Below are positions 49,808-59,554 of a stretch of 64,000 bases of DNA, piece by piece (within the stretch, counting starts at the first letter, position 1; every line of letters starts with the position of its first letter). Below the pieces are notes generated by a model. The model was not told the DNA's origin and did no database searches. It saw only the letters and a list, made by a program, of their open reading frames with translations. Both the position numbers and the translations under genes were made by a program. This DNA is from Candidatus Thiodubiliella sp. (GTDB lineage Bacteria; Pseudomonadota; Gammaproteobacteria; PS1; Pseudothioglobaceae). The DNA is taken from NCBI GenBank assembly GCA_029237605.1, contig JAQRGB010000001.1:372311-436310 (forward strand). The letters are read 5' to 3'.

Positions 49808-50302
49808 ATGGACGTACTTGTTGGTGTTATTATGGGGTCAAAATCTGATTGGCCGACTATGAAAAATGCAGTAAAAATGTTGGAAGAATTTAGCATTCCT
49901 CATGAAGTACAAGTAGTGTCAGCACATCGTACTCCTGATTTGATGTTTGAATACGCAAACACTGCTAGTGAACGCGGGCTGAAAGTTATTATCGCAGGTG
50001 CTGGTGGTGCCGCACACTTACCAGGTATGGTAGCAAGTAAAACCATCGTGCCCGTATTAGGTGTTCCTGTTCAAACACGCGCACTTAGTGGACAAGATTC
50101 TCTATTATCTATCGCACAAATGCCAGGAGGTATTCCAGTTGGCACATTGGCGATTGGTGAGGCAGGTGCAAAAAATGCTGGCATCTTGGCGGCGCAAATT
50201 ATCGCAAATGAAGATTACGGCGTAAGAGAGAGAGTTGTTGCTTTTAGGGCTAAGCAAACACAAGATGTTCTTAACAATCCCAATCCAAAAAATAAAGGCT
50301 AA
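49808..50302 (+). CDS. purE: N5-carboxyaminoimidazole ribonucleotide mutase
   Basis: 164 residues. Class I PurE motifs: [13 protein letters not shown] at the start, [25 protein letters not shown] and [20 protein letters not shown]. It converts N5-CAIR to CAIR in purine synthesis. purK follows after 7 bases, and the two form the usual pair. Confidence 0.96.
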   Translation: MDVLVGVIMGSKSDWPTMKNAVKMLEEFSIPHEVQVVSAHRTPDLMFEYANTASERGLKVIIAGAGGAAHLPGMVASKTIVPVLGVPVQTRALSGQDSLLSIAQMPGGIPVGTLAIGEAGAKNAGILAAQIIANEDYGVRERVVAFRAKQTQDVLNNPNPKNKG

Positions 50303-50309
50303 TGATTAA

Positions 50310-51386
50310 ATGAAAGTAGGTATTTTAGGTGCTGGTCAATTAGGTAGGATGCTTGCTATTGCTGGCCATCCTCTTAATCATCAATTTGGTTTTTTAGGTA
50401 ATTCTCATAATGAACCTTCATCGCTATTAGGCTGTATGTTTGTTAATGACAATGAATCTTTGGTTGATTTTGCTGATGTCATTACCTTTGAAAATGAGAA
50501 TATAGATGTGAATGACGTTAACGAAGTAATTAAAACAGTTACAGTTTATCCTGGTGTGGAATCTCTATTCACCACACAACATCGTGGTAGGGAGAAGGAT
50601 TTGTTTGATCAACTTAACATCCCTTGTGCGCCTTATAAAATGGTAAATTCTGAACAAGATTTAAAACAAGCAGTTAAGGCAATTGGTTTACCAGCCATCT
50701 TAAAAACTGCAACCGATGGCTATGATGGCAAGGGTCAATTTTTGATACACAATGTTAATCAAATTACTGAAGCTTGGAGCAGTATGAAGGAGAAAGAATC
50801 TATCCTTGAAGGCTTTGTTAATTTTAAACGCGAACTATCGCTGATTGCAGTACGTGATACTAATAACAATCACAAATATTACCCATTAGTTGAAAATACG
50901 CACCATAACGGCATCTTACGATTAACAATTGCACCAGCTCAATCTATTGAACTAGAAGTACAAAAAACTGCTGAACAATATATGCAAACTTTACTTGATA
51001 AAATGAACCATATAGGTATTTTAACCATTGAACTTTTTGAAACAGAGAACGGATTGATAGCAAATGAAATGGCCCCTCGTGTACATAATTCAGGCCATTG
51101 GAGCATTGAAGGTGCTAATACTTCACAATTTGAAAATCATGTGCGCGCTATTACTAATATGCCATTAGGCGATACCACTCCCACTCATCCGTTTTGTGCA
51201 ATGATTAACATTATTGGTGAGATTGGCAATATTAATACTGCACTTAATATATCAAATGCACACTTGCATTTATATGATAAAAAAGAGCGCGCTAATAGAA
51301 AGTTAGGGCATATCAATATTACAGCCAACTCTCAGGATGAATTAAACGATAGTATTAAAAAGCTAAGTGATTTTCTGCCTAAATAA
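50310..51386 (+). CDS. purK: N5-carboxyaminoimidazole ribonucleotide synthase
   Basis: 358 residues, an ATP-grasp enzyme. The start VGILGAGQLGRMLAIAG, the central LKTATDGYDGKGQFLI and the late NEMAPRVHNSGHWSIEGANTSQFENH are diagnostic. It makes N5-CAIR from AIR, bicarbonate and ATP for PurE. The stop overlaps the end of the dead LysE-family gene on the other strand. Confidence 0.96.
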   Translation: MKVGILGAGQLGRMLAIAGHPLNHQFGFLGNSHNEPSSLLGCMFVNDNESLVDFADVITFENENIDVNDVNEVIKTVTVYPGVESLFTTQHRGREKDLFDQLNIPCAPYKMVNSEQDLKQAVKAIGLPAILKTATDGYDGKGQFLIHNVNQITEAWSSMKEKESILEGFVNFKRELSLIAVRDTNNNHKYYPLVENTHHNGILRLTIAPAQSIELEVQKTAEQYMQTLLDKMNHIGILTIELFETENGLIANEMAPRVHNSGHWSIEGANTSQFENHVRAITNMPLGDTTPTHPFCAMINIIGEIGNINTALNISNAHLHLYDKKERANRKLGHINITANSQDELNDSIKKLSDFLPK

Positions 51387-51826
51387 ACACTGTAATAACT
51401 GATATCACTAACAGTGATCGCCATTATTTGATTAAATATTTTAAAATACGCATCGTCTTTAATTAGTTTTTGCATTTAAGCACCAAAAAAATAACCAAAA
51501 CCCATTGTAAGAAAAAACTCAGTGCGAATGTAAGTGTAATTGTTTGAATATTATCACTCATAGTCAATAAGCCAATACCACTAAATATCATCACCTAAGC
51601 TTTAAGGTTAACACATTGAAATAATGCTGATTGAAAAATGTTAAGGGTTTTGAGCGACTATAAAAGCCACGATTCTTAGTAATAACAAACAACAATACCA
51701 AAAAGATGAGGTAATGATTTTTTTATACCGAAAATTAAGACCAGAAGATAAAAACATAATGTTATTCGGCCTAGGCGTGATTAACATCAATAAAGTGAAT
51801 AAGAAAATTAACAACAGACTATCCAC
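51379..51826 (-). pseudogene. Decayed LysE/RhtB-family amino acid exporter
   Basis: On the minus strand the reading starts as a normal LysE protein: LFTLLMLITPRPNNIMFLSSGLNF (the family has ITPGPNN; here Arg replaces Gly). It stops at 51641. The protein resumes in a shifted frame with ALFQCVNLKA-stop-VMIFSGIGLL, where the family has NPKAW and a TAG replaces the Trp codon. Further hydrophobic pieces follow (FALSFFLQWVLVIFLVL) with more stops. At least one frameshift and three stops leave no functional transporter. Confidence 0.82.
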
Positions 51827-51840
51827 ACCTGGGTTTCACT

Positions 51841-52215
51841 CTAGCCAAAGCGTTTTGTTAAATAAACAATAATCTCAGAAGTCTCAAGCATCCACTCAAC
51901 TTTGTCGCCATTGATAATTTTCAAACAAGGTACTTGAGTTTTGCCTGTTTCTTTGAATAATTCTGCTCTGTAAGCACTCTGCCTATTTTGTGCATCTCTA
52001 GTAACAATTTTAAGATTTAAGCGTCTGATTTTCCTTCTGGTCTTGATACAAAATGGACAACCAAAAAATTGATACAGCTCAATATTAACTGTTTGTTTGT
52101 CAACTTCTTTCTGCTCAAACTCACCTCGCTTAACCTTACTAACTGGAATTAGCCAACTAATAAAGGCGATAATTGCACCCAGTACATTTCGAAATACTTT
52201 TAGTAAAAATTTCAT
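51841..52215 (-). CDS. Membrane-anchored glutaredoxin/GST N-domain-like protein
   Basis: 124 residues. An N-terminal helix (about 5-25) probably anchors it in the membrane. The thioredoxin-fold domain begins [20 protein letters not shown] with a CPFC redox pair, and continues to KTQVPCLKI (cis-Pro loop) and [13 protein letters not shown], as in glutaredoxins and GST N-domains. Its target is unknown. It overlaps folD by four bases. Confidence 0.8.
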   Translation of the reverse strand: MKFLLKVFRNVLGAIIAFISWLIPVSKVKRGEFEQKEVDKQTVNIELYQFFGCPFCIKTRRKIRRLNLKIVTRDAQNRQSAYRAELFKETGKTQVPCLKIINGDKVEWMLETSEIIVYLTKRFG

Positions 52216-53048
52216 TTTCCTTCTCTTGCCTTATAGGCAGTTAATGTATTTTCTAATAATGTGGCAATGGTCATTGGCCCAACACCACCAGGCACTGGTG
52301 TAATCCAACCAGCAACTTTCTCAGCAACGTCAAAGTCCACATCGCCGACCAAAGTGCCGTTGTCCAATCTATTAATACCAACATCAATCACAATAGCACC
52401 CTGTTTAATCCACTCACCTTTAATCATGCGTGGAATGCCAACGGCTACCACAATAATATCAGCTTGCTTCAGTTTATTAGACAACTCTTGTGTTTTGCTA
52501 TTGCAAATCGTGACTGTCGCCCTAGCATTTAAAAATTCCATCGCCATTGGTCGTCCAACAATATTTGAGCTACCAACTATCACACAATTTTTACCTGTCA
52601 AATCAATACCTATAGTTGCTAACATAGTCATTATCCCTTTTGGTGTACAAGGACGTAAATACGACTTATTTTGCATTAATTTTCCTATATTTTCACTATG
52701 AAAACCATCTACATCTTTTGCAGGATCAATGGCCTCAATCACTTTATTAGCATCTAAATGTTTTGGTAATGGTAATTGCACCAAAATACCGTCAATTTTG
52801 TTATTGTTATTTAAACACTCAATTTCTGCCAATAATGCAGCCTGGGTAATATCTGCAGATTTATTAAATTTTTTAGAATAAAAACCAACTTCATTGCAAA
52901 CGTTTTCCTTATTACGTACATACACGATAGACGCTGGATCATCACCCACTAAAATCACTGCCAAACCTGGTTTTCGACCAAGTAATGCTACTTTAGCAGC
53001 AATATCCACTATTAAGTCCTGTGCTATTTTTTTACCATCAATAATCAT
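52212..53048 (-). CDS. folD: Methylenetetrahydrofolate dehydrogenase/cyclohydrolase
   Basis: 278 residues. Motifs: [54 protein letters not shown] and [19 protein letters not shown]. The bifunctional enzyme interconverts methylene-, methenyl- and formyl-tetrahydrofolate. It overlaps kdsB by four bases upstream and the glutaredoxin-like gene by four downstream. Confidence 0.96.
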   Translation of the reverse strand: MIIDGKKIAQDLIVDIAAKVALLGRKPGLAVILVGDDPASIVYVRNKENVCNEVGFYSKKFNKSADITQAALLAEIECLNNNNKIDGILVQLPLPKHLDANKVIEAIDPAKDVDGFHSENIGKLMQNKSYLRPCTPKGIMTMLATIGIDLTGKNCVIVGSSNIVGRPMAMEFLNARATVTICNSKTQELSNKLKQADIIVVAVGIPRMIKGEWIKQGAIVIDVGINRLDNGTLVGDVDFDVAEKVAGWITPVPGGVGPMTIATLLENTLTAYKAREGK

Positions 53049-53782
53049 TGTAATGCATTCCTAACTTTTTCTAAATCCTGCATTGTATCCACACCAAAAC
53101 CTGTTGGGACACAGGTAAGCGCAACATGTATGTCAAGGCCTTCATTTAATACAGTTAGCTGTTCTAACTTTTCTACTTTTTCATTATCTGAGCTATTTAT
53201 TGTTAAATACTGCTTAATAAAGCCTGAACGATAAGCATAAATGCCAATATGCTTAAAACATAACGCTATATCAAAGTCTTCTTCATCTCGAAAGGCAGGA
53301 ATTGGTGAACGCGAAAAATATAGTGCCTTGCCAAATCTATCAAACACTACTTTCACACAATCTGAATCTAAATATTGTGTCTTATCTATTATATTCTCAC
53401 ATAATGTTGCCATTTGCATATTTGAACTAACTAAATTATTAGCCACTTGTTTGATAACTTGCCCACCCAACATCGGCTCATCACCCTGCACATTAACAAT
53501 GATTTCTTGATCGTTAATATTAAGTATTTCTAATGCTTCTGCAATTCTAGCAGTACCTGATGTATGACTCTCACTGGTTATGCAAGTTGTTGCGCCAAAA
53601 TTATTTGCAACTTTCTCAATTCGTTCATCATCTGTGGCAATAATTACATTAGACGCACCACTTCTTTTGGCATTTTCATAAGTATGTTGAATTAATGGCT
53701 TGCCATGAATATCCTGCAACAATTTTGCTTCAAATCTACTAGAGGCATAACGCGCAGGAATAATGACAGAAAAATCTAACAT
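53045..53782 (-). CDS. kdsB: CMP-KDO synthetase
   Basis: 245 residues. The start [20 protein letters not shown] contains the nucleotide loop, and [15 protein letters not shown] and HIGIYAYR are present. It activates Kdo as CMP-Kdo for lipid A-core assembly. The Trm112-like gene ends 8 bases upstream and lpxK precedes that, the same lpxK-ycaR-kdsB order as in E. coli. Confidence 0.95.
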   Translation of the reverse strand: MLDFSVIIPARYASSRFEAKLLQDIHGKPLIQHTYENAKRSGASNVIIATDDERIEKVANNFGATTCITSESHTSGTARIAEALEILNINDQEIIVNVQGDEPMLGGQVIKQVANNLVSSNMQMATLCENIIDKTQYLDSDCVKVVFDRFGKALYFSRSPIPAFRDEEDFDIALCFKHIGIYAYRSGFIKQYLTINSSDNEKVEKLEQLTVLNEGLDIHVALTCVPTGFGVDTMQDLEKVRNALQ

Positions 53783-53790
53783 TTAAGGCT

Positions 53791-53949
53791 TTAAATTTTT
53801 CTAGCTTCTTCAATTAGTAGAACTGGAATATCGTCATAAATCGGATAAGCTAACCTACTCTCTTCACAAACTAACTCGTCGCCAACTTGCTTAAGAGAAG
53901 CTTTACTTTGTGGACAAACTAATAATTTTAATAAGGATTTATCAATCAT
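53791..53949 (-). CDS. Trm112/YcaR family small protein
   Basis: 52 residues, starting MIDKSLLKLLVCPQSKASL and continuing through LVCEESRLAYPIYDDIPVLL, a standard Trm112/YcaR sequence. One zinc-type Cys lies in LVCP and another in LVCEE. It sits between kdsB and lpxK as in E. coli ycaR. Its exact role is not settled. Confidence 0.85.
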   Translation of the reverse strand: MIDKSLLKLLVCPQSKASLKQVGDELVCEESRLAYPIYDDIPVLLIEEARKI

Positions 53950-54106
53950 GGGGTACCTCTAATAACTCAAGATATTTAGTAAAAAAAATAAATTATTATT
54001 TTAGAATGAATTGTAAAGATTAGCCATATAAAGAATTATAACTATTTTTTAACCTTTATTATAGAGTGAAAAGTGGATTTTTGATAAGTATTTTAAGTTG
54101 TTAAAA

Positions 54107-55081
54107 TCATTTTACAATCTTTTCATCTAACTTCGTTAAAAGATCAACATCTAAGTCGACCTCAGAATGCAAATACCATATCTGTTTCGTTGTGAATTGT
54201 CTGCATTTTACACAATCCTTAGCACTCATAATAATTGGATAATCCTCAACAAAATTCAAGTCTTTTTCAGTGAAACTGTAATGATCGGCAAATGCGTGGG
54301 GTTCAACCAAAACACCAAGCTCAGATAGTGTATCAAAGAATCGCTGTGGATGAGCAATACCTGCCACACTATGACAGACTATTTTTTCAAAGAAATTAAG
54401 TGGTTGTGTTACACCTGTATATAAATTAATAAATAATTTTGGCACTAATTTTGATGTATATTCACCTACGTATTGTGCGCCGTTGTTAATAATAAAATCT
54501 ACGCTTTTCAATCTTGCAACTGGCTCTCTAAGCGGCCCAGAAGGTAGAAACAAACCATTACCAAAACGATGCTCACCATCTACTACTGCAATCTCAACAC
54601 TACGTCCCATGGCATAATGTTGTAAACCATCGTCACTAATAATAATATCTACCCTATGCTGAGTAATTAAATCTCGCACTGCTTGTGTACGATTTTTATT
54701 CACCATTACCAGCACATCAGATTGAGTAGCAATTAACAAAGGCTCATCGCCAGATAAACTGGCTGAAGTATTTCTATCAACTAATAGACTGCCTTGTATA
54801 TGTGTGCCACCATAACCACGTGAAACCACACCTATTTTCTTACCTTGTTGCTTAAAATGACCAGCTAAAGCAATAACAATTGGTGTTTTCCCACTGCCGC
54901 CAACGGTAATATTGCCCACCACTATCACAGGCACATTAAAATTATGTGTAGACAACAGTCCGATATGATACAAAGTTTTTCTAACAAACGACAATAGATA
55001 AAAAACTGCCGAAATTGGCAATAATAAATAATTAACAATACTACGAGTATTTAAATCCATCATCATCTTAATAATTACCAT
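54107..55081 (-). CDS. lpxK: Tetraacyldisaccharide 4'-kinase
   Basis: 324 residues. The P-loop region [21 protein letters not shown] (about 50-70) follows an N-terminal membrane helix, and [19 protein letters not shown] and PSGPLREP are conserved LpxK segments. It phosphorylates the lipid A precursor. The start is uncertain among several Met codons within the first eight residues. Lipid A synthesis is apparently retained. Confidence 0.93.
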   Translation of the reverse strand: MVIIKMMMDLNTRSIVNYLLLPISAVFYLLSFVRKTLYHIGLLSTHNFNVPVIVVGNITVGGSGKTPIVIALAGHFKQQGKKIGVVSRGYGGTHIQGSLLVDRNTSASLSGDEPLLIATQSDVLVMVNKNRTQAVRDLITQHRVDIIISDDGLQHYAMGRSVEIAVVDGEHRFGNGLFLPSGPLREPVARLKSVDFIINNGAQYVGEYTSKLVPKLFINLYTGVTQPLNFFEKIVCHSVAGIAHPQRFFDTLSELGVLVEPHAFADHYSFTEKDLNFVEDYPIIMSAKDCVKCRQFTTKQIWYLHSEVDLDVDLLTKLDEKIVK

Positions 55082-55371
55082 AAAATTAATATATTTTATG
55101 CGTTCTAAAATAAATACCAGTCAGTATCTAAATAAATAAACACAAAACATCCTCTATGAGAGGTGAAGTTAAATTCTTTATTTATAAGCAGGTAAATATT
55201 CGCCAACTGACAATCATACAATTACTATACTGAACACAAGTCAACTAGCAATATGGAAAATTTCAATCATTAGCTCGTCCAATTGGGTAATTTTGTTTTT
55301 AATAACTACATTAAACATATCCTTATTTTTTTCTACTTTTAAAGTGCTAATTATGACAAAATATCACCTCT

Positions 55372-56607
55372 ATGGGTATCGAATTTAAAATTTCTAACCA
55401 ATATTTACGTTCCAGCCGAAATAAAAGCTTTGTTTCTTTCATTTCTAGCGTCTCTATCGCTGGATTAGTGCTCAGCGTTATAACATTAATTACCGTACTA
55501 TCAGTAATGAATGGCTTTCACAAGGAATTGCGCGACAGAGTGTTAAGCGCTATTTCTCATTCTTACATTACAGGATATAGTGGCGCAATTGAGAATTGGC
55601 AAGAATTACAGACAAAAATCAACCAACATCCAAATGTAGTTAGCACTTCACCTTATATACAAAAATACGCGCTCATTAATACCTCATTTGGATCGCAAGG
55701 TATCAGCATTAGAGGAGTCAAACCTGAGTTAGAGAAGAAAACTTCTGTTTTACTAAATAAAATAGAATCTGGCGATGCAAAATTAGGCAAACATAATATC
55801 TTAATTGGCAAAGGTTTAGCGACAAAATTAGGCGCAGCATTAGGTGATAAAATCATTTTAATAACACCACAACTATCAGCTAATATTATAGGCATACAGC
55901 CTAGGTTTAAACGCTTTACAGTCAGTGGTATTTTTAATGCAGGTATTAATGAATATGACAATAATTTAGCCATTATAGAACTACATCAAGCACAGTTGTT
56001 ATACTCAATGAAAAATAAAGTTACAGGCATTCGACTCAAAGTTGACAATTTATTTAATGCAAAAAAAATCACTGACGAAGTAATATCTGATCTAAATCCT
56101 CAGCAATACTATGGCGTTGATTGGATGCGACAAAAAGCCAATTTTATTAAAGCACTTAATCTTGAGAAACAAATGATCGGTATTATATTGTCACTAATTA
56201 TCGCTGTAGCTGCATTTAATATTGTCTCAATGATGGTGATGGTAGTTACTGATAAAAAGGCTGATATTGCTATTTTAAGAACTATTGGTATGACACCAAA
56301 ACGTATTGTTAAGTTATTCTTCTATCATGGCATTACTATAGGCATTATCGGTATTATTATCGGTACAATATTAGGTATTATACTTGCTCTTAACATAGGT
56401 CCTATGATTAATACTATTGAGTCAATATTAGGTTTCCAATTCTTCCCTAAAGAAGTATTTTATATCAGCAGATTCCCTTCTGAAATTCATTTAAATGATG
56501 TAATTATAGTTACAATTGGTGCTTTTGTCTTAGTGGTTCTTGCCTCTATCTACCCTGCAAAACGCGCAGGAAAACTACAAATATCAAAGGTGCTTAATCA
56601 TGAATAA
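55372..56607 (+). CDS. lolC: Lipoprotein-releasing ABC permease (LolC/LolE/LolF type)
   Basis: 411 residues. The N-terminal MGIEFKISNQYLRSSR and SIAGLVLSVITLITVLSVMNGFHKEL are typical, then a large periplasmic domain, then three C-terminal helices with the FtsX-type DIAILRTIGMTPKRIVKLF. With LolD it lifts outer-membrane lipoproteins to LolA. No second permease gene follows lolD, so a homodimeric LolF-type complex is possible. Confidence 0.92.
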   Translation: MGIEFKISNQYLRSSRNKSFVSFISSVSIAGLVLSVITLITVLSVMNGFHKELRDRVLSAISHSYITGYSGAIENWQELQTKINQHPNVVSTSPYIQKYALINTSFGSQGISIRGVKPELEKKTSVLLNKIESGDAKLGKHNILIGKGLATKLGAALGDKIILITPQLSANIIGIQPRFKRFTVSGIFNAGINEYDNNLAIIELHQAQLLYSMKNKVTGIRLKVDNLFNAKKITDEVISDLNPQQYYGVDWMRQKANFIKALNLEKQMIGIILSLIIAVAAFNIVSMMVMVVTDKKADIAILRTIGMTPKRIVKLFFYHGITIGIIGIIIGTILGIILALNIGPMINTIESILGFQFFPKEVFYISRFPSEIHLNDVIIVTIGAFVLVVLASIYPAKRAGKLQISKVLNHE

Positions 56608-57268
56608 GATTATTGAATGTCAGAATTTAGGCTACACCTATGATAATGGGATTAAAACACCTGTATTGAGTGCACTAAATTTAGAAATCAATTCTGCAGA
56701 GTCACTTGCTATTATTGGACAATCTGGCTGTGGTAAATCTACTTTACTGAATTTATTAGGTGGCATAGACAAACCAACTACTGGAAAAGTTATTATTAAC
56801 AATTCTAGTTTATCACAGCTTAGTGAAGAAGAAATTACCAATCTTCGCGCACAACACTTAGGGTTCGTTTATCAATTTCATCACCTATTAAAAAATTTTA
56901 GTGCTTTATATAATGTAGCAATGCCACTACTTATTCGTGGCGACAACACGCAAATAGCACTTAAAAAATCTAATAAACTACTTTCAGATATTGGGTTACA
57001 GAATAGACTTAATCATCGACCTGCAGAATTATCTGGCGGTCAACGTCAACGAGTTGCAATTGCACGTGCTTTAATTAACAACCCAAATTGCCTATTGGCT
57101 GACGAGCCTACAGGTAACCTAGATGCAAGGAATGCTCAGGAAATTTTAGGCTTGATAATGGAGTTCAACCAACAAAAAAAAACGGCTTTAATTCTCGTTA
57201 CACATGATATTAAGATTGCCAAAAAAGTAGATAGATTCTTAACTTTAAAAAATGGGATACTAGTATGA
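56600..57268 (+). CDS. lolD: Lipoprotein-releasing ABC ATPase LolD
   Basis: I start it at the ATG at 56600 (222 residues), overlapping the permease stop by 8 bases. Walker A IIGQSGCGKSTLLNLLGG, Q-loop region GFVYQFHHLLKNFSAL, signature ELSGGQRQRVAIARAL and Walker B CLLADEPTGNLD are intact, and QFHHLL is a LolD hallmark. It powers lipoprotein release from the inner membrane. Confidence 0.95.
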   Translation: MNKIIECQNLGYTYDNGIKTPVLSALNLEINSAESLAIIGQSGCGKSTLLNLLGGIDKPTTGKVIINNSSLSQLSEEEITNLRAQHLGFVYQFHHLLKNFSALYNVAMPLLIRGDNTQIALKKSNKLLSDIGLQNRLNHRPAELSGGQRQRVAIARALINNPNCLLADEPTGNLDARNAQEILGLIMEFNQQKKTALILVTHDIKIAKKVDRFLTLKNGILV

Positions 57269-57837
57269 ATATACACCAGGTACAAACATCTTATTCAGCT
57301 CAAGAAGATAGAATTATTATGCGTATTAATAATAGAGAGGATGAAGAAATATCTCTATTTTTAACACGTAGAATTGTAGTATTATTTTTGGATATTCTTA
57401 ACAAAACTATTGACCATACTTTAGCTAATAATCTCAGTATTAACGACATACAAAAAACACCTATTACTACACTTATACCATCAATCACAGGAGATAAAAC
57501 AATACCTAAGCAAATGGAAAATCAAATATACCGTCAAAATATTATCAATAACAGTGATTATAGTACTCCTTTCAATAAAGGTGAATACTTTCCTATGGGT
57601 GATAGCCCTATATTAATAGAAAAAATCACCATTAATACTTCTAGTAACGACAACATTGTGCTTATTTTTAAAAGTACTCATGGGAAAAACATCTGTCTTA
57701 ATCTTAACTTTCAAATATTAAACAACTTATCTGATTTATTAATTAAAATAATGCCCGCTACTAAATGGAACATTGACTTAATAAATAATACCAATGTGAT
57801 AATTCAAGAGAGAAATAGCAACACATTGTTGCATTAA
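57265..57837 (+). CDS. Uncharacterised protein coupled to lolD
   Basis: 190 residues, soluble, with no signal peptide or known motif. It starts MNIHQVQTSYSAQEDRIIMRIN, with a central Asn/Thr-rich stretch and a beta-rich C-terminal third. The ATG overlaps the lolD stop by four bases, so it is translated as part of the lol operon. It stays open for 190 codons with no stops, so it is probably real. Its link with lipoprotein transport is only positional. Confidence 0.7.
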   Translation: MNIHQVQTSYSAQEDRIIMRINNREDEEISLFLTRRIVVLFLDILNKTIDHTLANNLSINDIQKTPITTLIPSITGDKTIPKQMENQIYRQNIINNSDYSTPFNKGEYFPMGDSPILIEKITINTSSNDNIVLIFKSTHGKNICLNLNFQILNNLSDLLIKIMPATKWNIDLINNTNVIIQERNSNTLLH

Positions 57838-57852
57838 TAAACTAATGTCCAT

Positions 57853-58248
57853 TTAAGATGTATATTTAATAACTTCTTGTAGGCTTATACTAGTGTCTAT
57901 CTTGGTTAAAATATTTTTATCATTAACGTAACATAATGTTGGTGTATATTTTTTAATTTCCTCTTGGTCATAACTAGCATAAGAAGCAATAATTAATAAA
58001 TCACCAACAGCTGCTTTATGCGCAGCTGCGCCATTCACTGAAATTACACCAGAGTTATCTTTTCCACGAATGGCATAAGTGGTAAAACGATTACCATTGT
58101 TAATATTGTAAACTTGGATTTGCTCAAAATCATTAATATCTGCCGCATCTAATAATATACCATCAATTTCGCAAGACCCTTCGTAATCTATCTCACTAGC
58201 AGTAGCGGTAATACGATGAAGTTTAGATTTTAAGAGTATTCTATTCAT
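57853..58248 (-). CDS. panD: Aspartate 1-decarboxylase (pyruvoyl type)
   Basis: 131 residues. The self-cleavage site is at Gly24-Ser25 in DYEGSCEID, exactly where PanD is processed to expose the pyruvoyl group. Later parts NGNRFTTYAI and NGAAAHKAAVGDLLIIASYA fit the family. It makes beta-alanine for pantothenate. It is convergent with the lol operon and alone on its strand. Confidence 0.96.
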   Translation of the reverse strand: MNRILLKSKLHRITATASEIDYEGSCEIDGILLDAADINDFEQIQVYNINNGNRFTTYAIRGKDNSGVISVNGAAAHKAAVGDLLIIASYASYDQEEIKKYTPTLCYVNDKNILTKIDTSISLQEVIKYTS

Positions 58249-58409
58249 AATACATTTGTTTTAAAGTAATTTAATAAAAAAAATATCGCAAGTATATTCT
58301 ATTTTATAGGATGTCTTTTTTGAGTTAGTAATAGAATATAGATAAATTATACGATAGATTAAGCATAAAAATAATAAGGTAGAATATAAAAAAAAAAATG
58401 TAGTAAAAA

Positions 58410-59540
58410 TTAGCTTAAAAATTGAATCATTATTCCTGCAGCAATAGCTGAACCAATAACACCAGCAACATTCGGTCCCATTGCATGCATTAATAAGAAA
58501 TTATGCGGATTAGACTCCAAGCCAACTTTATTAGAAACGCGTGCTGCCATTGGTACTGCCGACACACCTGCAGAGCCGATAAGTGGATTTATTTTCTTTT
58601 TACTAAACATATTCATTAATTTTGCCATAAGTAAACCACAAGCAGTGCCGATGGCAAAAGCCACCATACCCAACAACAAAATACCTAGAGTATCTAATTG
58701 CAAAAACTTATCTGCCATCAGTTTTGAACCTACTGCCAAACCTAAGAAAATAGTTACAATATTAATCAAAGAATTTTGTACAGTGTCACTTAAACGATCA
58801 ACTACGCCAGACTCCCTCATTAAGTTACCAAAAGCAAACATACCAAGTAATGGCGCTGCATCTGGTAATAATAATGCTACCAACAACAACAACATAATTG
58901 GAAAAATAATCTTCTCAATTTTAGAAACTTCTCTAAGTTGTACCATCTCAATTTGACGCTCTTTTTTTGTAGTTAACATGCGCATAATTGGTGGTTGAAT
59001 TAGTGGCACCAATGCCATATAAGAATAAGAAGCCACCGCAATGGCGCCAAGTAAATCAGGTGCTAATTTTGATGCTACATAAATACTGGTTGGACCATCA
59101 GCACCACCAATAATGCCAATAGCTGCCGCATCGGTTAAACTAAAATCAAAAATACCAATAGTGGTTAAGCCAATAGCGCCAAATAAAGTAGCAAAAATAC
59201 CAAACTGTGCTGCTGCACCAAGTAATAAAGTTCTTGGGTTAGCAAGTAGTGGCCCAAAATCCGTAAGAGCACCCACACCCATAAAAATAATAAGTGGAAA
59301 TACACCAGATTCAATGCCAATGACATAAAAAATATGCAAAATACCATTACCTTCGGCGATACCTGCGCCTGGAATATTAGCTAAAATAGCGCCAAATCCG
59401 ATTGGTAATAATAATAATGGTTCAAATTTTCTTACTATAGCCAAATACAAAAGTAACATGCCAATAAGTAGCATTAATCCTTGGCCCCACACCATTTGTT
59501 GTAATCCTGTATTCGCCCAAAGTATATTTAATTGTTCCAT
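58410..59540 (-). CDS. oadB: Na+-pumping oxaloacetate decarboxylase, beta subunit
   Basis: 376 residues with about nine or ten membrane helices. Conserved parts are [45 protein letters not shown] (with the Asp required for Na+ transport), [13 protein letters not shown] and [20 protein letters not shown]. It couples carboxybiotin decarboxylation to Na+ export. It is shorter than some enterobacterial OadB, but family cores are complete. It is the last gene of oadG-oadA-oadB. Confidence 0.95.
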   Translation of the reverse strand: MEQLNILWANTGLQQMVWGQGLMLLIGMLLLYLAIVRKFEPLLLLPIGFGAILANIPGAGIAEGNGILHIFYVIGIESGVFPLIIFMGVGALTDFGPLLANPRTLLLGAAAQFGIFATLFGAIGLTTIGIFDFSLTDAAAIGIIGGADGPTSIYVASKLAPDLLGAIAVASYSYMALVPLIQPPIMRMLTTKKERQIEMVQLREVSKIEKIIFPIMLLLLVALLLPDAAPLLGMFAFGNLMRESGVVDRLSDTVQNSLINIVTIFLGLAVGSKLMADKFLQLDTLGILLLGMVAFAIGTACGLLMAKLMNMFSKKKINPLIGSAGVSAVPMAARVSNKVGLESNPHNFLLMHAMGPNVAGVIGSAIAAGIMIQFLS

Positions 59541-59554
59541 ATTAATAATGTTTC

